Shown piece after piece: positions 35,455-43,901 of a stretch of 64,000 nt of DNA. The notes beneath the pieces are model-generated. The model made no database searches, was not told the origin of the DNA, and saw only the letters and a list, made by a program, of their open reading frames with translations. Numbering within the stretch: the stretch's first letter is position 1; each line of letters opens with the position of its first letter. A program made the position numbers and the translations under genes. Source of the DNA: Curtobacterium sp. VKM Ac-1395 (GTDB lineage: Bacteria > Actinomycetota > Actinomycetes > Actinomycetales > Microbacteriaceae); the NCBI RefSeq assembly GCF_015350975.1, contig NZ_JADKRX010000007.1, forward strand, positions 55,467 to 119,466, given 5' to 3'.

Positions 35455-35685
35455 GTGGTAAAAGGGTTTTTGCGGTTATTTGCAAGATCGAGTGTTAGTG
35501 CTAGCGTAGTATTCGGTATCGCTTTCATTGCGGTTGGCGCTTACATCCTGTCTAACGGACACATGATTGCCGCCGTCATATGTTTCGTTCTTGGTCTCCT
35601 GGCTCTCGTTGCAGCTCTATTGCAGTTCCGTTTAGGGGCTCATGGCGAAATTGCGGATGACAAATCCGACGAAGGTAATTTCTAG
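35455..35685 (+). CDS. Two-TM protein, candidate RHS immunity
   Basis: 76 residues from GTG 35455, preceded by TTTAGGAG which overlaps the RHS stop. Two hydrophobic helices (VFGIAFIAVGAYIL and IAAVICFVLGLLALVAALL) are followed by an acidic tail, EIADDKSDEGNF. It follows the RHS toxin tip by 8 bp and shares its low GC content, the usual arrangement for an immunity gene. A hydrophobic immunity partner is logical for a membrane-active tip, but that is inference. Confidence 0.55.
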   Translation: MVKGFLRLFARSSVSASVVFGIAFIAVGAYILSNGHMIAAVICFVLGLLALVAALLQFRLGAHGEIADDKSDEGNF

Positions 35686-35731
35686 AGTGACGGCGGACGG
35701 TTCTGACGGCAACGGCCGATATTGATGGGCT

Positions 35732-35772
35732 AGCAAGAGCGTCTGACCATGTTGCGGTCGGACGCTCTTGCT
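35732..35772 (+). terminator. Terminator after the RHS pair
   Basis: Seventeen-base arms (35732-35748, 35756-35772) with one G-U pair and a 7-nt loop. Nothing else is supported in 35686-36029. Confidence 0.7.
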
Positions 35773-36029
35773 GTTCGTACCGGGAGAGCTGGGCGGGCCC
35801 ACGCTTCCCCTGTGGGTAAAATCACTGGTGAGGTGAGTGGTTTCGGGTGGATCACGCCCGGTGGTTAGAGACCGTCCGGCTCCTAGTGGTCTGTCCATAC
35901 GAAGCAGCGCTCTGCTCCCAAGCGAGTGGATACACGACCAAGCCCACCGCAACTCGACGCTGGCGAAAAACCTTTCACTGAGTGCGTCTTGTGGCGGGGT
36001 TACGTTCGGTTTCCTGCTACACAAGGGTC

Positions 36030-36359
36030 ATGGCACAGAAAGTCACCACCCGGCTCATTGACGATCTCACCGGCGAAACGATCGAGGACGGCGGCAAGAA
36101 CGTCGAGTTCTCCTTCGACGGTAACCACTACGAGATCGACCTCTCCGACGACAACGCCGAGAAGCTGCGTGAAGCGTTCTCTGACTACATCGCGACAGCC
36201 GCGAGGACGACCGCTGAAGTGCCGCGTGAGGTGCCACGCCGCATCGGCGTACGACGGCGTACGACGGCGTATGACGGCGGGGGACAGCCGAGGACAACAC
36301 GACACCGGACAGCTCGACAAACATCTTCGATGTCGGCCGCCACCACCGGGAACTCTTAA
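36030..36359 (+). pseudogene. lsr2: Lsr2 with lost C-terminal DNA-binding domain
   Basis: Residues 1-55 (MAQKVTTRLIDDLTGETIED to EAFSDYIATAAR) match the dimerisation domain of the intact Lsr2 at 43449-43793. After that the frame turns into PREVPRRIGVRRRTTAYDGG, with no AT-hook-like RGR domain. The DNA here contains three copies of the 10-bp unit GGCGTACGAC (36246-36275). Lsr2 bridges AT-rich foreign DNA; a dimerisation-only fragment could act as a dominant inhibitor or simply be decayed. Confidence 0.7.
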
Positions 36360-36368
36360 GCTGCGTCC

Positions 36369-37184
36369 ATGTCTGATGAGTCCTCACGTGCACCCAGTCG
36401 GTTCAGTGCTGGCTTCTACTGCCCAAGGTGCGGCGTGTACAGCCAGCAAGAGTGGAGCGGCCTTGTTGTTGAGGCTGATGACGGCGATGGGCAGACCTGG
36501 TTCCAGCCTCTGGAAACCGAGGTCCTCGCGCAGAACCAGACCTACGACCTCTTCGAACACGCAGCCGAGGCACTGGATCCCTGGGAGCAGGCAACCGGCA
36601 CTCCGCCTCAATGGCGCGATTCTCAGAGCTGGGCTGTGAGCAGGTGCTTCGCATGTCAGCGCGGAACCGTGTGGCACGACAACCAGATCGTGTTCCCGGC
36701 AGCGCGCACCGCGCCACAGCCGAGCCCGGACATGCCTGAGGTCCCGCGAGAACTCTATGAGGAAGCTGCGGCAGTCATGCAGGTGTCACGTCGCGCCGGA
36801 GCGGCGATGGCGCGAGCAACGCTCGAACGCTTGCTCATCGAGCTCGACCCTATGGATATTACGAGGCCAGCTCTCGACGAGCGCATAATCCACGTCATTC
36901 CACGTGTCTCTTCGGCACTTGAACCAGCACTCACGGTCATTAGGCACGCGGGGAACAGGGCGCTGCATGTCGCAGACGCCCCTGGCGACACTCTCGTCCT
37001 GGTGCTGGACGAGGAGGATGAGGGCATCGTCGAGTTGCTCTTCTCTGCGATCAATGATCTCGTCGATGAACTCGTTACTAAGCCCAACGCCCGACAACGA
37101 TTGCTGAACACCGTGCCAGCGTCGGTCATCGAGGCAGTCGAACGCAAGAAGGCGGCGGCAGAGGCCAAGGACCAAGCCGGCTAG
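36369..37184 (+). CDS. DUF4145-like protein with zinc ribbon
   Basis: 271 residues. Two Cys pairs (YCPRCGVY at about 18, RCFACQRG at about 97) form a zinc-binding module. The C-terminal half (SRRAGAAMARATLERLLIEL, IRHAGNRALHVADA, ELLFSAINDLVDELV) resembles the DUF4145 domain. That domain is common in restriction-related and other defence proteins, but its activity is unknown. The gene starts 10 bp after the broken lsr2. Confidence 0.68.
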   Translation: MSDESSRAPSRFSAGFYCPRCGVYSQQEWSGLVVEADDGDGQTWFQPLETEVLAQNQTYDLFEHAAEALDPWEQATGTPPQWRDSQSWAVSRCFACQRGTVWHDNQIVFPAARTAPQPSPDMPEVPRELYEEAAAVMQVSRRAGAAMARATLERLLIELDPMDITRPALDERIIHVIPRVSSALEPALTVIRHAGNRALHVADAPGDTLVLVLDEEDEGIVELLFSAINDLVDELVTKPNARQRLLNTVPASVIEAVERKKAAAEAKDQAG

Positions 37185-37480
37185 CGAGACAAGGCATAGC
37201 TGTCGCACGAAACACTCCGCATGTTTACGACTTGTAACCCTACTGTTGCGAGACGTCTCATCGGCAGCCGCGACCGCGGGTGTCGGTGCTGCGGAAGTTC
37301 GCAGGGCGGCGAGTCTTGCAACCATGTGTTGCAAGTGCTGGCCATCGTCGCTGTCACGAGCGTTGGGTTGCGAGACAGAAGCCGCGTCGTGGTGAGCAAC
37401 AGGAGCTGCTCGCTCAGAACGGCTCCTGGAAGTAGCTTCCGACCGCCGTCCTCTTTGTTCGGTAGGGGATCGGCTACCGA

Positions 37481-37705
37481 TCAGGTGCCCGTGACGTTAT
37501 GCGCTCGGAAGAAGTATCCGTCCTGTCCGGCGGGGTAGGGCTCCACCTCGAAGCGCACGCCCTGACCGGGCCGCAGCGAGAGGAAGCCGGGACCACTCAG
37601 GACGGAGAAGTGCACGAAGACGTCGGACTCGAGCGCCTTCGAACGAAGGGCACCCCAGCCGTCGTCGTCGCTCCACCAAACACAAACGCCTTCGACGATC
37701 TGCAC
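37481..37705 (-). CDS. Cold-shock-domain-like protein
   Basis: About 74 residues from GTG 37705; an alternative TTG at 37738 would add 11. The pattern GVCVWWSDDDGWGAL and DVFVHFSVLSG matches the RNP1/RNP2 regions of cold-shock proteins (usual GxVKWFxxxxGFGF and DVFVHFS). RNP1 aromatic residues are changed (W for F), so it is a divergent member. It probably binds single-stranded nucleic acid. The ribosome-binding site is not obvious. Confidence 0.62.
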   Translation of the reverse strand: MQIVEGVCVWWSDDDGWGALRSKALESDVFVHFSVLSGPGFLSLRPGQGVRFEVEPYPAGQDGYFFRAHNVTGT

Positions 37706-37862
37706 GACCGTAACGTACCGCGCCGCGGCGTCCGGCAATGGATCGTCTACCGAACGGAGCGGGGAGAGCAGGAGGGAGTCCTACGAAAGGATGACCGCGA
37801 CTTCAGTAGGAACGTGGTGCCATGAGCCTTGGTAGGACTTCTCGGAGTCGTACCGTGAAGCC

Positions 37863-38669
37863 ATGTGGAAACGGTTGCTGGTGCTCGGCCCACCTACGCT
37901 TGCGCTTGTGTTGCTGGTCGCCTGGTGGGCTACCCAGCGGGCCGGCATCGTCGACGTGGTCCCAACTCGGGAGGAAACCTTCCTCACGAACCCCTATGCC
38001 GTGCTTGTGATGATCGGATACGCCGTCGTCCTCGGCGTTTCAGGTTTCCGCCCCCGCCAATCCGTCATGCTGCTCATCGTTCTTGTTGGTCTCCAGCTGT
38101 TCTTCTGGCCAGCTCGTTTCAGCCAGTTGAGCTGGGTCGGCTACCTCATCCTTTTGCCCCTGCCCGCAGTAGTCGCCCGCTCCAGCTCTGCCCGCGCGCG
38201 AACCCCAGCCTTTGCGCTCCTGCTCACCACATCCGCCGCGATCGGAGCGCTTTTGACCATCCCCGCACTGTCTGTGTCGGGCCGCTGGGGGCTCGTCAAC
38301 GGGCGACCGTGGGACGCTGACCTCACGGTGAACGCACTCGTTTGGGTCCTGGTCTGCCTTGCTGCGACTGCCGGGTCCTGGAAGATGGGGCGCGATCGCC
38401 GGGCAGGACGGGTCGAACCGGCGTTGCGAGGACTACCTGTCGCGGTGCCGGAGTCGGTGGGCATGCTTTCGCCAAGAGAACGCGAGATCTTCGCACTCGT
38501 CGCGGAGGGGCGTTCAAACGCTGACATCGCACGATCGGCGTTCATCAGTGAAGCAACGGTCAAGACCCATGTCGGAAAGATCCTGACGAAGCTCGGACTG
38601 TCCTCGAGGAGCGAGCTCATTGCGTTCGCCTACCGAACAGGACTGATCACGCCGATCTCACCTGAATAG
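37863..38669 (+). CDS. Membrane-anchored LuxR-type regulator
   Basis: 268 residues. About five transmembrane helices occupy residues 5-175 (for example LLVLGPPTLALVLLVAWWA and VMLLIVLVGLQLFFW). A canonical LuxR HTH follows at about 200-262: LSPREREIFALVAEGRSNAD and ATVKTHVGKILTKLGLSSRS. DNA-binding proteins fused to integral membrane domains can sense envelope or membrane signals. No cognate kinase is adjacent. The DUF6602-like gene lies 111 bp downstream on the same strand. Confidence 0.83.
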   Translation: MWKRLLVLGPPTLALVLLVAWWATQRAGIVDVVPTREETFLTNPYAVLVMIGYAVVLGVSGFRPRQSVMLLIVLVGLQLFFWPARFSQLSWVGYLILLPLPAVVARSSSARARTPAFALLLTTSAAIGALLTIPALSVSGRWGLVNGRPWDADLTVNALVWVLVCLAATAGSWKMGRDRRAGRVEPALRGLPVAVPESVGMLSPREREIFALVAEGRSNADIARSAFISEATVKTHVGKILTKLGLSSRSELIAFAYRTGLITPISPE

Positions 38670-38780
38670 CCGGTTGTCCAACGGGGCCGAAGGTCGTCGC
38701 GCTGATGCAATCGCCCATCTAACGTCGTCCGCTTCAATTGGCGATCGCAGGACGGACTTCCCTCGCCGTAGCATCGGCTC

Positions 38781-39611
38781 ATGCCAGAGATTCGACGTGA
38801 AGACGGGGTCGTCCGTGAGAAGCTCAGCGCGATCTTCCGGGCAGAAGAGCAGCGCCTCGCTTCAAGCCTCAGCCAGGCTCGTGCAGGGCTACAGCATCGG
38901 CCTAGCAAGGGGCAGCAAGTCGAGGTCGCGGTGCGGGACTTCATCCTGGGGCACCTGCCGAGGCGCTTCGATGTTGGTTCCGGTGAGGTCTTCGACCGTT
39001 GGGGTGCTGTCAGTGACCAGCTCGACATCGTGATCTCAAACGACGACCAGCCCTTCCGACATGGTCCGGACCAGGCAGGCTTCTACCTCGCGGAAGGAGT
39101 GTCTGCGATTGGTGAAGTGAAGAGTCGACTCACTCGGACAGAATTGCGAGACATAGCGAAGAAGGGGCGGAGTGTTCGTCGACTGGAGCCGGCGCCGCTC
39201 CAAATGAACGAACCGCTTTCGTCGAACATCAGCGACGCGTCGCGGTTCGTGGAGTCGTTCCCTACGTTCGCCATCGCCCTCGAAACGTCGATGACCCTCG
39301 CAACGATCAACGAAGCGTTGAACGCCGAAGTACCAGTTCCAGCCGGCGCACCGGCACGCGGCAACCTAGGGCTGCTTGATGCGCTGTTTGTCCTCGGACG
39401 CGGATACTTCGTGAACCTCGCGGACGGGCAGGGCGCGCTACGGATGCTGAACCCGGAGACGGGCGAGACCTTCGAGGGTTGGGCGTACATGGGCCCCGAA
39501 ACCCTTCTCGGCCTCTTCACATGGCTCGACGCGGTCGTTGCTCGACGCTATCGGTGGCAGGGCGTGGCGACTCCGTACATCCTTCGCTCGATTAGTACCG
39601 ACGGCATGTGA
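38781..39611 (+). CDS. DUF6602-like protein, putative PD-(D/E)XK nuclease
   Basis: 276 residues. The N-terminal half has the nuclease-like pattern: helix GQQVEVAVRDFILGHLPRRF, then GSGEVFDRWGAVSDQLDIVI and GVSAIGEVKSRLT, giving the D...ExK arrangement typical of PD-(D/E)XK folds and of DUF6602 proteins. These are often found near defence genes. No helicase or methylase partner is adjacent. Biochemical activity is inferred from the motif only. Confidence 0.65.
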   Translation: MPEIRREDGVVREKLSAIFRAEEQRLASSLSQARAGLQHRPSKGQQVEVAVRDFILGHLPRRFDVGSGEVFDRWGAVSDQLDIVISNDDQPFRHGPDQAGFYLAEGVSAIGEVKSRLTRTELRDIAKKGRSVRRLEPAPLQMNEPLSSNISDASRFVESFPTFAIALETSMTLATINEALNAEVPVPAGAPARGNLGLLDALFVLGRGYFVNLADGQGALRMLNPETGETFEGWAYMGPETLLGLFTWLDAVVARRYRWQGVATPYILRSISTDGM

Positions 39612-39777
39612 CACGTCGCGCTCGGCCGAGGTGCCCGATAACCGGTCGTCCTCGGGCGCACGTCCGGACGTGTCAACCATGACAACCTGCCCGTGTCCTG
39701 CCTGATCGGGGGATCCCCGTTCAGGTGTCGCGCAAAACTGCCCGGTGAAGGGGCGACAAACGCAACACCTCATCCGC

Positions 39778-39801
39778 CTCGAAAAACTATAGGTTTTCGA
39801 G
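39778..39801. repeat. Candidate resolvase crossover site
   Basis: CTCGAAAA-N8-TTTTCGAG inverted repeat with a central ACTATAGG, 132 bp upstream of the resolvase. A similar TCGAAAACTAT lies upstream of the resolvase at 13903. No gene is supported in 39612-39932. Confidence 0.5.
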
Positions 39802-39932
39802 ACGGAGTCGTGAGACGGTTGGTGGCTCGGGTGAGTCCAGTGGTTCCGGGAGTCTGGGTTGTCTCGGAAAGTCGTCTCGGTGTTGATGGTGCTTCGGTGG
39901 GTGGTTGCGGGGTTTTCTGAGACACTTGGCGG

Positions 39933-40532
39933 GTGAGGCTTCTCGGGTATACGCGTATCAGCACTGGAGCGCAGGATGCGACATTGCAGGTTGATGCGTT
40001 GGTTGCGGTGGGGGTGCAGGAGCGGGACATCTTCGCTGATGTCACGTCTGGTCGGAAGGAGGCCGCCGCTCGTCCGGGGATGGGCCGGCTGCTCGAGCAC
40101 GCCGCTGCCGGCGACACGGTGGTGGTGTGGCGGGTTGATCGGCTCGGCCGGTCACTGGTGGACGTGTTGAGCACGGTGACGATGTTGGGAGAGCGGGGCA
40201 TCGGGGTCCGGAGTGTGTCGGATGGGATCGATCCGGCGACGTCGACGGGGCGGCTGATGTTGAATCTGATGGCGACCCTCGCGGAGTACGAACGCGAGCT
40301 GATCGTCGAGCGCGTCATCGCCGGCATCGCTGCCGCTCGGGACGCTGGTACTCGGTTCGGGCGGCCGCCGTCGGATCCGGTGGTAATTGGCCGGAAACTC
40401 GCGATCGTGAACGAGGCCCGCGCTGCCGGCCATACCGCCGCGGATGCAGCGAACCTGGTGGGGTGGTCCCGGGCGACCCTGTATCGGCACCAGGCGACTG
40501 CCGTGCAGGCCGTGGGGAAGGAGCGTCCGTGA
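39933..40532 (+). CDS. Serine resolvase, cassette copy 2
   Basis: 199 residues from GTG 39933 (MRLLGYTRISTGAQDATLQV), with the catalytic Ser at residue 10. Conserved VVWRVDRLGRS, the long E helix ATLAEYERELIVERV and a C-terminal HTH (AADAANLVGWSRATLYRHQ) are present, so it is complete. It resembles plasmid and transposon resolvases. The stop overlaps the next start (GTGA). A nearly identical but truncated copy is at 25421-25870. Confidence 0.9.
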   Translation: MRLLGYTRISTGAQDATLQVDALVAVGVQERDIFADVTSGRKEAAARPGMGRLLEHAAAGDTVVVWRVDRLGRSLVDVLSTVTMLGERGIGVRSVSDGIDPATSTGRLMLNLMATLAEYERELIVERVIAGIAAARDAGTRFGRPPSDPVVIGRKLAIVNEARAAGHTAADAANLVGWSRATLYRHQATAVQAVGKERP

Positions 40533-40732
40533 TCGAGATCAGCCGTCGGGAGTTCGCGTTGCGTCGGCGCGCGGAGTTCGTCCGCTGGGTTCGGATTCGC
40601 GGCGAGTGGGAGCCGGAGATCAACCGTGGAATCCCGACGCAGTTCACCGAGATTGGGCTGCTGGTGTGCGTTGACGGGGTGTTGCAGGAGTTGCACCGGG
40701 ATGAGTGGACGTTCTGCGACAGCACCACCTGA
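40529..40732 (+). CDS. Small cassette protein, 67 aa
   Basis: GTG 40529 overlaps the resolvase stop, so it is probably co-translated. The product, VIEISRREFALRRRAEFVRW through to HRDEWTFCDSTT, is basic at the start and acidic at the end. The equivalent interval in cassette copy 1 has no counterpart. No family is recognised. It may be an accessory factor of the resolvase or an unrelated rider gene. Confidence 0.55.
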   Translation: MIEISRREFALRRRAEFVRWVRIRGEWEPEINRGIPTQFTEIGLLVCVDGVLQELHRDEWTFCDSTT

Positions 40733-40782
40733 ACACCGGCAGAGTCGTCGTGCTGGTGTTTCACGGAGGAACGTGATGCGGT

Positions 40783-41379
40783 GTGGGAGTGACGTTCTTT
40801 GCTGATGATCCAGACCCGCTCGACCTTGCGGCGGTCGAGGAGCCAGTCCGGGATCCACGGCATGGCCCGGCGGAGGATGAACTCCCCGCGGTGATCGGCT
40901 ACGGGCTCCGGTGGGCGACAAGCGAGCACGCGGCCATCGTGGTGGAGTCCGCACGGGTCTTCACCGACGGTGTCCTGTTCCAGATCGGGCGCCAAGTTCG
41001 CCGGAGGGACCTGTCCGAGCGGCAGTTTCAGCAGCTGATCCACGAGGACCACTTCTTCGTTTCCGAGGAAGGCCGCCGCGCGCGGCTGCAGTACGGCGCG
41101 ATCCTGTCCGATGGGCAGCGCCTCGCTGACAGCGACCTCTTCGACGAAGACGGTGTGGACGACGGCGCCGTGCTTCTGCGTCAGGGCGGCAGCGGGGGAG
41201 GTGGGGCGTCGTCGTACCGGTACGCCGACGATCTGTGGCTGCACCCGCTACCGCCGGCTGGGTCACTCGAGTTGGTTGTGCAATGGCCGGCCCTGCAAGT
41301 CCCGGAACACCGCATCACCCTGCCGGTCGGCGATCTCCTGCGCGCTGCCGAGCAGGTCACGACCCTCTGGTCGGACTGA
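40783..41379 (+). CDS. Uncharacterised actinobacterial protein, cassette copy 2
   Basis: 198 residues from a GTG (MGVTFFADDPDPLDLAAVEE), with GGAGGA 12 nt upstream. It is a full-length paralogue of the 26159-26743 protein (DPRHGPAEDELPAV, ESARVFTDGVLFQIGR, LRQGGSGGGGASSYRY, DLWLHPLPPAGSL, LPVGDLLRAAEQ). The family is common in actinobacteria without assigned function. Association with a serine resolvase in both copies suggests that the pair moves together. The boundary GTCTAGACCCT lies 19 bp after the stop, as in copy 1. Confidence 0.65.
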   Translation: MGVTFFADDPDPLDLAAVEEPVRDPRHGPAEDELPAVIGYGLRWATSEHAAIVVESARVFTDGVLFQIGRQVRRRDLSERQFQQLIHEDHFFVSEEGRRARLQYGAILSDGQRLADSDLFDEDGVDDGAVLLRQGGSGGGGASSYRYADDLWLHPLPPAGSLELVVQWPALQVPEHRITLPVGDLLRAAEQVTTLWSD

Positions 41380-41576
41380 CCACTTCGTGTGGCGGGACGT
41401 CTAGACCCTGACGCATACCTGTGGCAGAAGTCCGATTCGGCACCCTAGAGCGACACAGAGCGACCCGCTGAAGCGTGATGCGTTGAGGTATACCCCAGAG
41501 CGACATACGCGACGCTCCACAGCACCGGAACACGTCCCTGACCGCAAGTTGCGTTCGGCGTGATAATATAACGCCT

Positions 41577-42209
41577 ATGAGCACACCTGACTCGGCGGTC
41601 GCCCAGCGGATTGCGGAGAGCGCGCAGCCCGTCGTCGACTCCATCTACGACGGCATCCAGGAAGCCCACTACAACGTCCGCCACCTGACGAAGAAGGGTA
41701 AGCGGATGGAGGCCCTGCAGCAGCCTCACCACATAAAGCTGGTGACAGACCTGTACCGGTTCTTTATCTTCAACCACCTCGATGCCAATGAAGCTGATCT
41801 CGGGGACTGGCGCCTCAACCGGCAGATACAGAAGAACTCGATCACGGTGCACAATGGTCTCCAGACGATCAAGCTGTTTCACACAACTAAGCACGACGTG
41901 ATCCCCGCGGCTGGGCGAAACACTCAGCGAGTCAACTACTTCTCTAGTGAGATCGGCGCCGCGGACCCCGACGCCCTGCTCGCCGCGCAAAATCTGATTC
42001 TGACGTGGCAGCGCTGGAAGCCGACGGCTCCGTTGCGACTTGTGCACACGCTGACCACCGGGACTTACAGCACCAACCCGAAAATCGACTTCAGCTGCGT
42101 GATGCAGCGCTCGTCCGAAGACTTCTCTGGCTACTCGTTCGATCGTCGAGAGCTTGACCAGCTCGAGGACTACGGCGATCTAGAGATCGCGACTGGCACC
42201 GATTCCTGA
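41577..42209 (+). CDS. Hypothetical protein, partner of the XRE/ImmA gene
   Basis: 210 residues (MSTPDSAVAQRIAESAQPVV). It is soluble, with a helical N-terminus (QEAHYNVRHLTKKGKRMEAL) and mixed alpha/beta remainder. It overlaps the XRE/ImmA start by one base (TGATG), so the two are expressed together. The arrangement recalls two-gene toxin-antitoxin or regulated-element modules with a COG2856 protein; this protein would then be the effector. No known toxin motif is visible. A TATAAT-like stretch (GATAATATAAC) lies just before the start. Confidence 0.6.
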   Translation: MSTPDSAVAQRIAESAQPVVDSIYDGIQEAHYNVRHLTKKGKRMEALQQPHHIKLVTDLYRFFIFNHLDANEADLGDWRLNRQIQKNSITVHNGLQTIKLFHTTKHDVIPAAGRNTQRVNYFSSEIGAADPDALLAAQNLILTWQRWKPTAPLRLVHTLTTGTYSTNPKIDFSCVMQRSSEDFSGYSFDRRELDQLEDYGDLEIATGTDS

Positions 42210-43369
42210 TGCTCTACGGGGCAAGGATTGAAGCCGCCCGCGCCATCGCTGGCGTTACGCAGACTGAGCTCGCCACGGCGACTAGTGTCAAGCAGCCGCT
42301 TATATCAATGATGGCACGAGGTGAGCGCACGTTATCCGAGGAGTACGCAAGTAAGTTCTCAGAGGTCATGGCGCTTCCGGTAGAGTTCTTCTCTATTCCG
42401 CCTTCCGGGATTCCCGACTCGTCTGTTGACATGCGAAAGATGAAAACCGCCTCTGCGAAAGATTCGGAGCGAGCAAAAACTCTCTTCAAGGAGGCGTATC
42501 GAGTTTCAGCGGAGCTGGTATCCGCCGACGAGGTGCCAAGACCTACTCTTCCAATCGTGCAGGATCGGGATGGGGTCCTCTCTACTGCGCGCATTGAAGA
42601 GATTGCCCTAGAAGTGCGGCTCCGTCTCAGGCTGGATCCAACCGCGGTGATTCCCGACATGACTGCAACACTCGAGCGCCATGGGATCGTGGTCGCACCT
42701 CTTGTGGTTCCTGGTGCGAAGGAATCGGGCGACCAGACAAAGCATTTCGGAGCGTCTCATTGGGCTGGAATCAACGAGACTGCGCTTGCAAGCTACGTCC
42801 CTGGGAGCTCCGGGGATCGCGATCGGTTTACGCTCGCACACGAACTCGCGCATATCGTTCTGCACACGTTTAGAACGCATGTAGAGCCAGACATGAGAGA
42901 GAAAGAAGCATATCTTCTTGCAAGCGCGATCTTGCTACCTTATGCGGAAATCGCTGAAACTATCGGCCGAGGTAGTACTCTGCGAAACTTGGCCGCGTCG
43001 AAGGCTCGGTGGGGCGTATCGATGCAAGCAATCATCATGCGAGGCAAGGCTATCGGTTCTCTTCCGGAGGATCGCGCTGCAATGCTATTTCGTCAGATCT
43101 CTGCGCGAGGGTGGCGCAAAAATGAGCCGGTTGATGTCGCACATGAGCAGCCCAAGTTGCTCCGCAAACTCTTGGAAAAGAGGTACGGCCCGGAGCCCCA
43201 TATGAGTAGGTCCGCGGTTTCTGAGCTCGCGCTACCTAGTGCGGTCCTTCAATCTTTGGCCCCGCAGATTCGTCAAAGGAATGATTTTGTCCCGGCGGCG
43301 AAAAAGGTTGGCCCGGGATCGAATGTCATCGAGGCGGACTTCGCGCGCCCAGATAAGCGCTTGCGTTGA
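42209..43369 (+). CDS. XRE-HTH plus ImmA/IrrE peptidase (COG2856)
   Basis: 386 residues. The N-terminal HTH (IEAARAIAGVTQTELATATS, QPLISMMARGERTLSEEYA) is followed by a linker and the M78 peptidase motif HELAH at about residue 211. COG2856 fusions of this kind act as self-cleaving or antitoxin-like regulators in toxin-antitoxin modules and mobile elements. The C-terminal 100 residues are variable. GC content is visibly lower than in flanking genes, consistent with recent transfer. A strong terminator follows at 43401. Confidence 0.85.
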   Translation: MLYGARIEAARAIAGVTQTELATATSVKQPLISMMARGERTLSEEYASKFSEVMALPVEFFSIPPSGIPDSSVDMRKMKTASAKDSERAKTLFKEAYRVSAELVSADEVPRPTLPIVQDRDGVLSTARIEEIALEVRLRLRLDPTAVIPDMTATLERHGIVVAPLVVPGAKESGDQTKHFGASHWAGINETALASYVPGSSGDRDRFTLAHELAHIVLHTFRTHVEPDMREKEAYLLASAILLPYAEIAETIGRGSTLRNLAASKARWGVSMQAIIMRGKAIGSLPEDRAAMLFRQISARGWRKNEPVDVAHEQPKLLRKLLEKRYGPEPHMSRSAVSELALPSAVLQSLAPQIRQRNDFVPAAKKVGPGSNVIEADFARPDKRLR

Positions 43370-43400
43370 CATAAGAGCGCCATATCGGCGCGAACGAGAA

Positions 43401-43429
43401 CAGCCGGCCACCCTGAGGGTGGCCGGCTG
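43401..43429. terminator. Bidirectional terminator
   Basis: Perfect 13-bp arms (43401-43413, 43417-43429), a TGA loop and TTTTG following on the plus strand. It is shared by the convergent ImmA and lsr2 genes. Confidence 0.85.
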
Positions 43430-43448
43430 TTTTGTGTGGGGAGCGGCG

Positions 43449-43793
43449 TCAGTGTGCCGCGTCGTACGCGTCGCGGACGGCCTGGCTGATGCGGCCGCGG
43501 GAGGAAACCTCGTGGCCGTTCGCGTTCGCCCATTCGCGGACCTTCGCGAGCTCTTCCGAGTTGCCGCGCTTCGGCGCGCTGCCACCGCTGGCCCGACCAG
43601 AGCGGCCGCTGACCTTGCGGGCGGCGGCGATGTAGTCGGAGAACGCTTCGCGGAGGGCGTCGGCGTTGTCGTCGGTGAGGTCGATTTCGTAGTGGGTGCC
43701 GTCGAATCCGAAGATGACAGTACGGCCCTTGCCGTCGTCGATGGTGTCGCCGGTGAGGTCGTCGACGAGGTGCGTGGTGACTTTCTGCGCCAT
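43449..43793 (-). CDS. lsr2: Lsr2-family nucleoid-associated protein
   Basis: 114 residues from ATG 43793 (MAQKVTTHLVDDLTGDTIDD). The N-terminal dimerisation domain is complete (YEIDLTDDNADALREAFSDY). The C-terminal DNA-binding domain has the Lsr2 pattern LAKVREWANANGHEVSSRGR, including the RGR motif that contacts AT-rich minor grooves. Lsr2 silences horizontally acquired DNA. A plasmid-borne copy may reduce the cost of carriage. The broken copy is at 36030. Confidence 0.92.
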   Translation of the reverse strand: MAQKVTTHLVDDLTGDTIDDGKGRTVIFGFDGTHYEIDLTDDNADALREAFSDYIAAARKVSGRSGRASGGSAPKRGNSEELAKVREWANANGHEVSSRGRISQAVRDAYDAAH

Positions 43794-43901
43794 GGTGGAG
43801 GTCGCCTTTCGCTCGGGGGTTCGCTTCCACCCTGGCATAACTGTTCCGTAGAACGCTTTGTCCGTCGTCCGGTCGTCGGCTGGTCGGGCAGACTGATCGT
43901 G

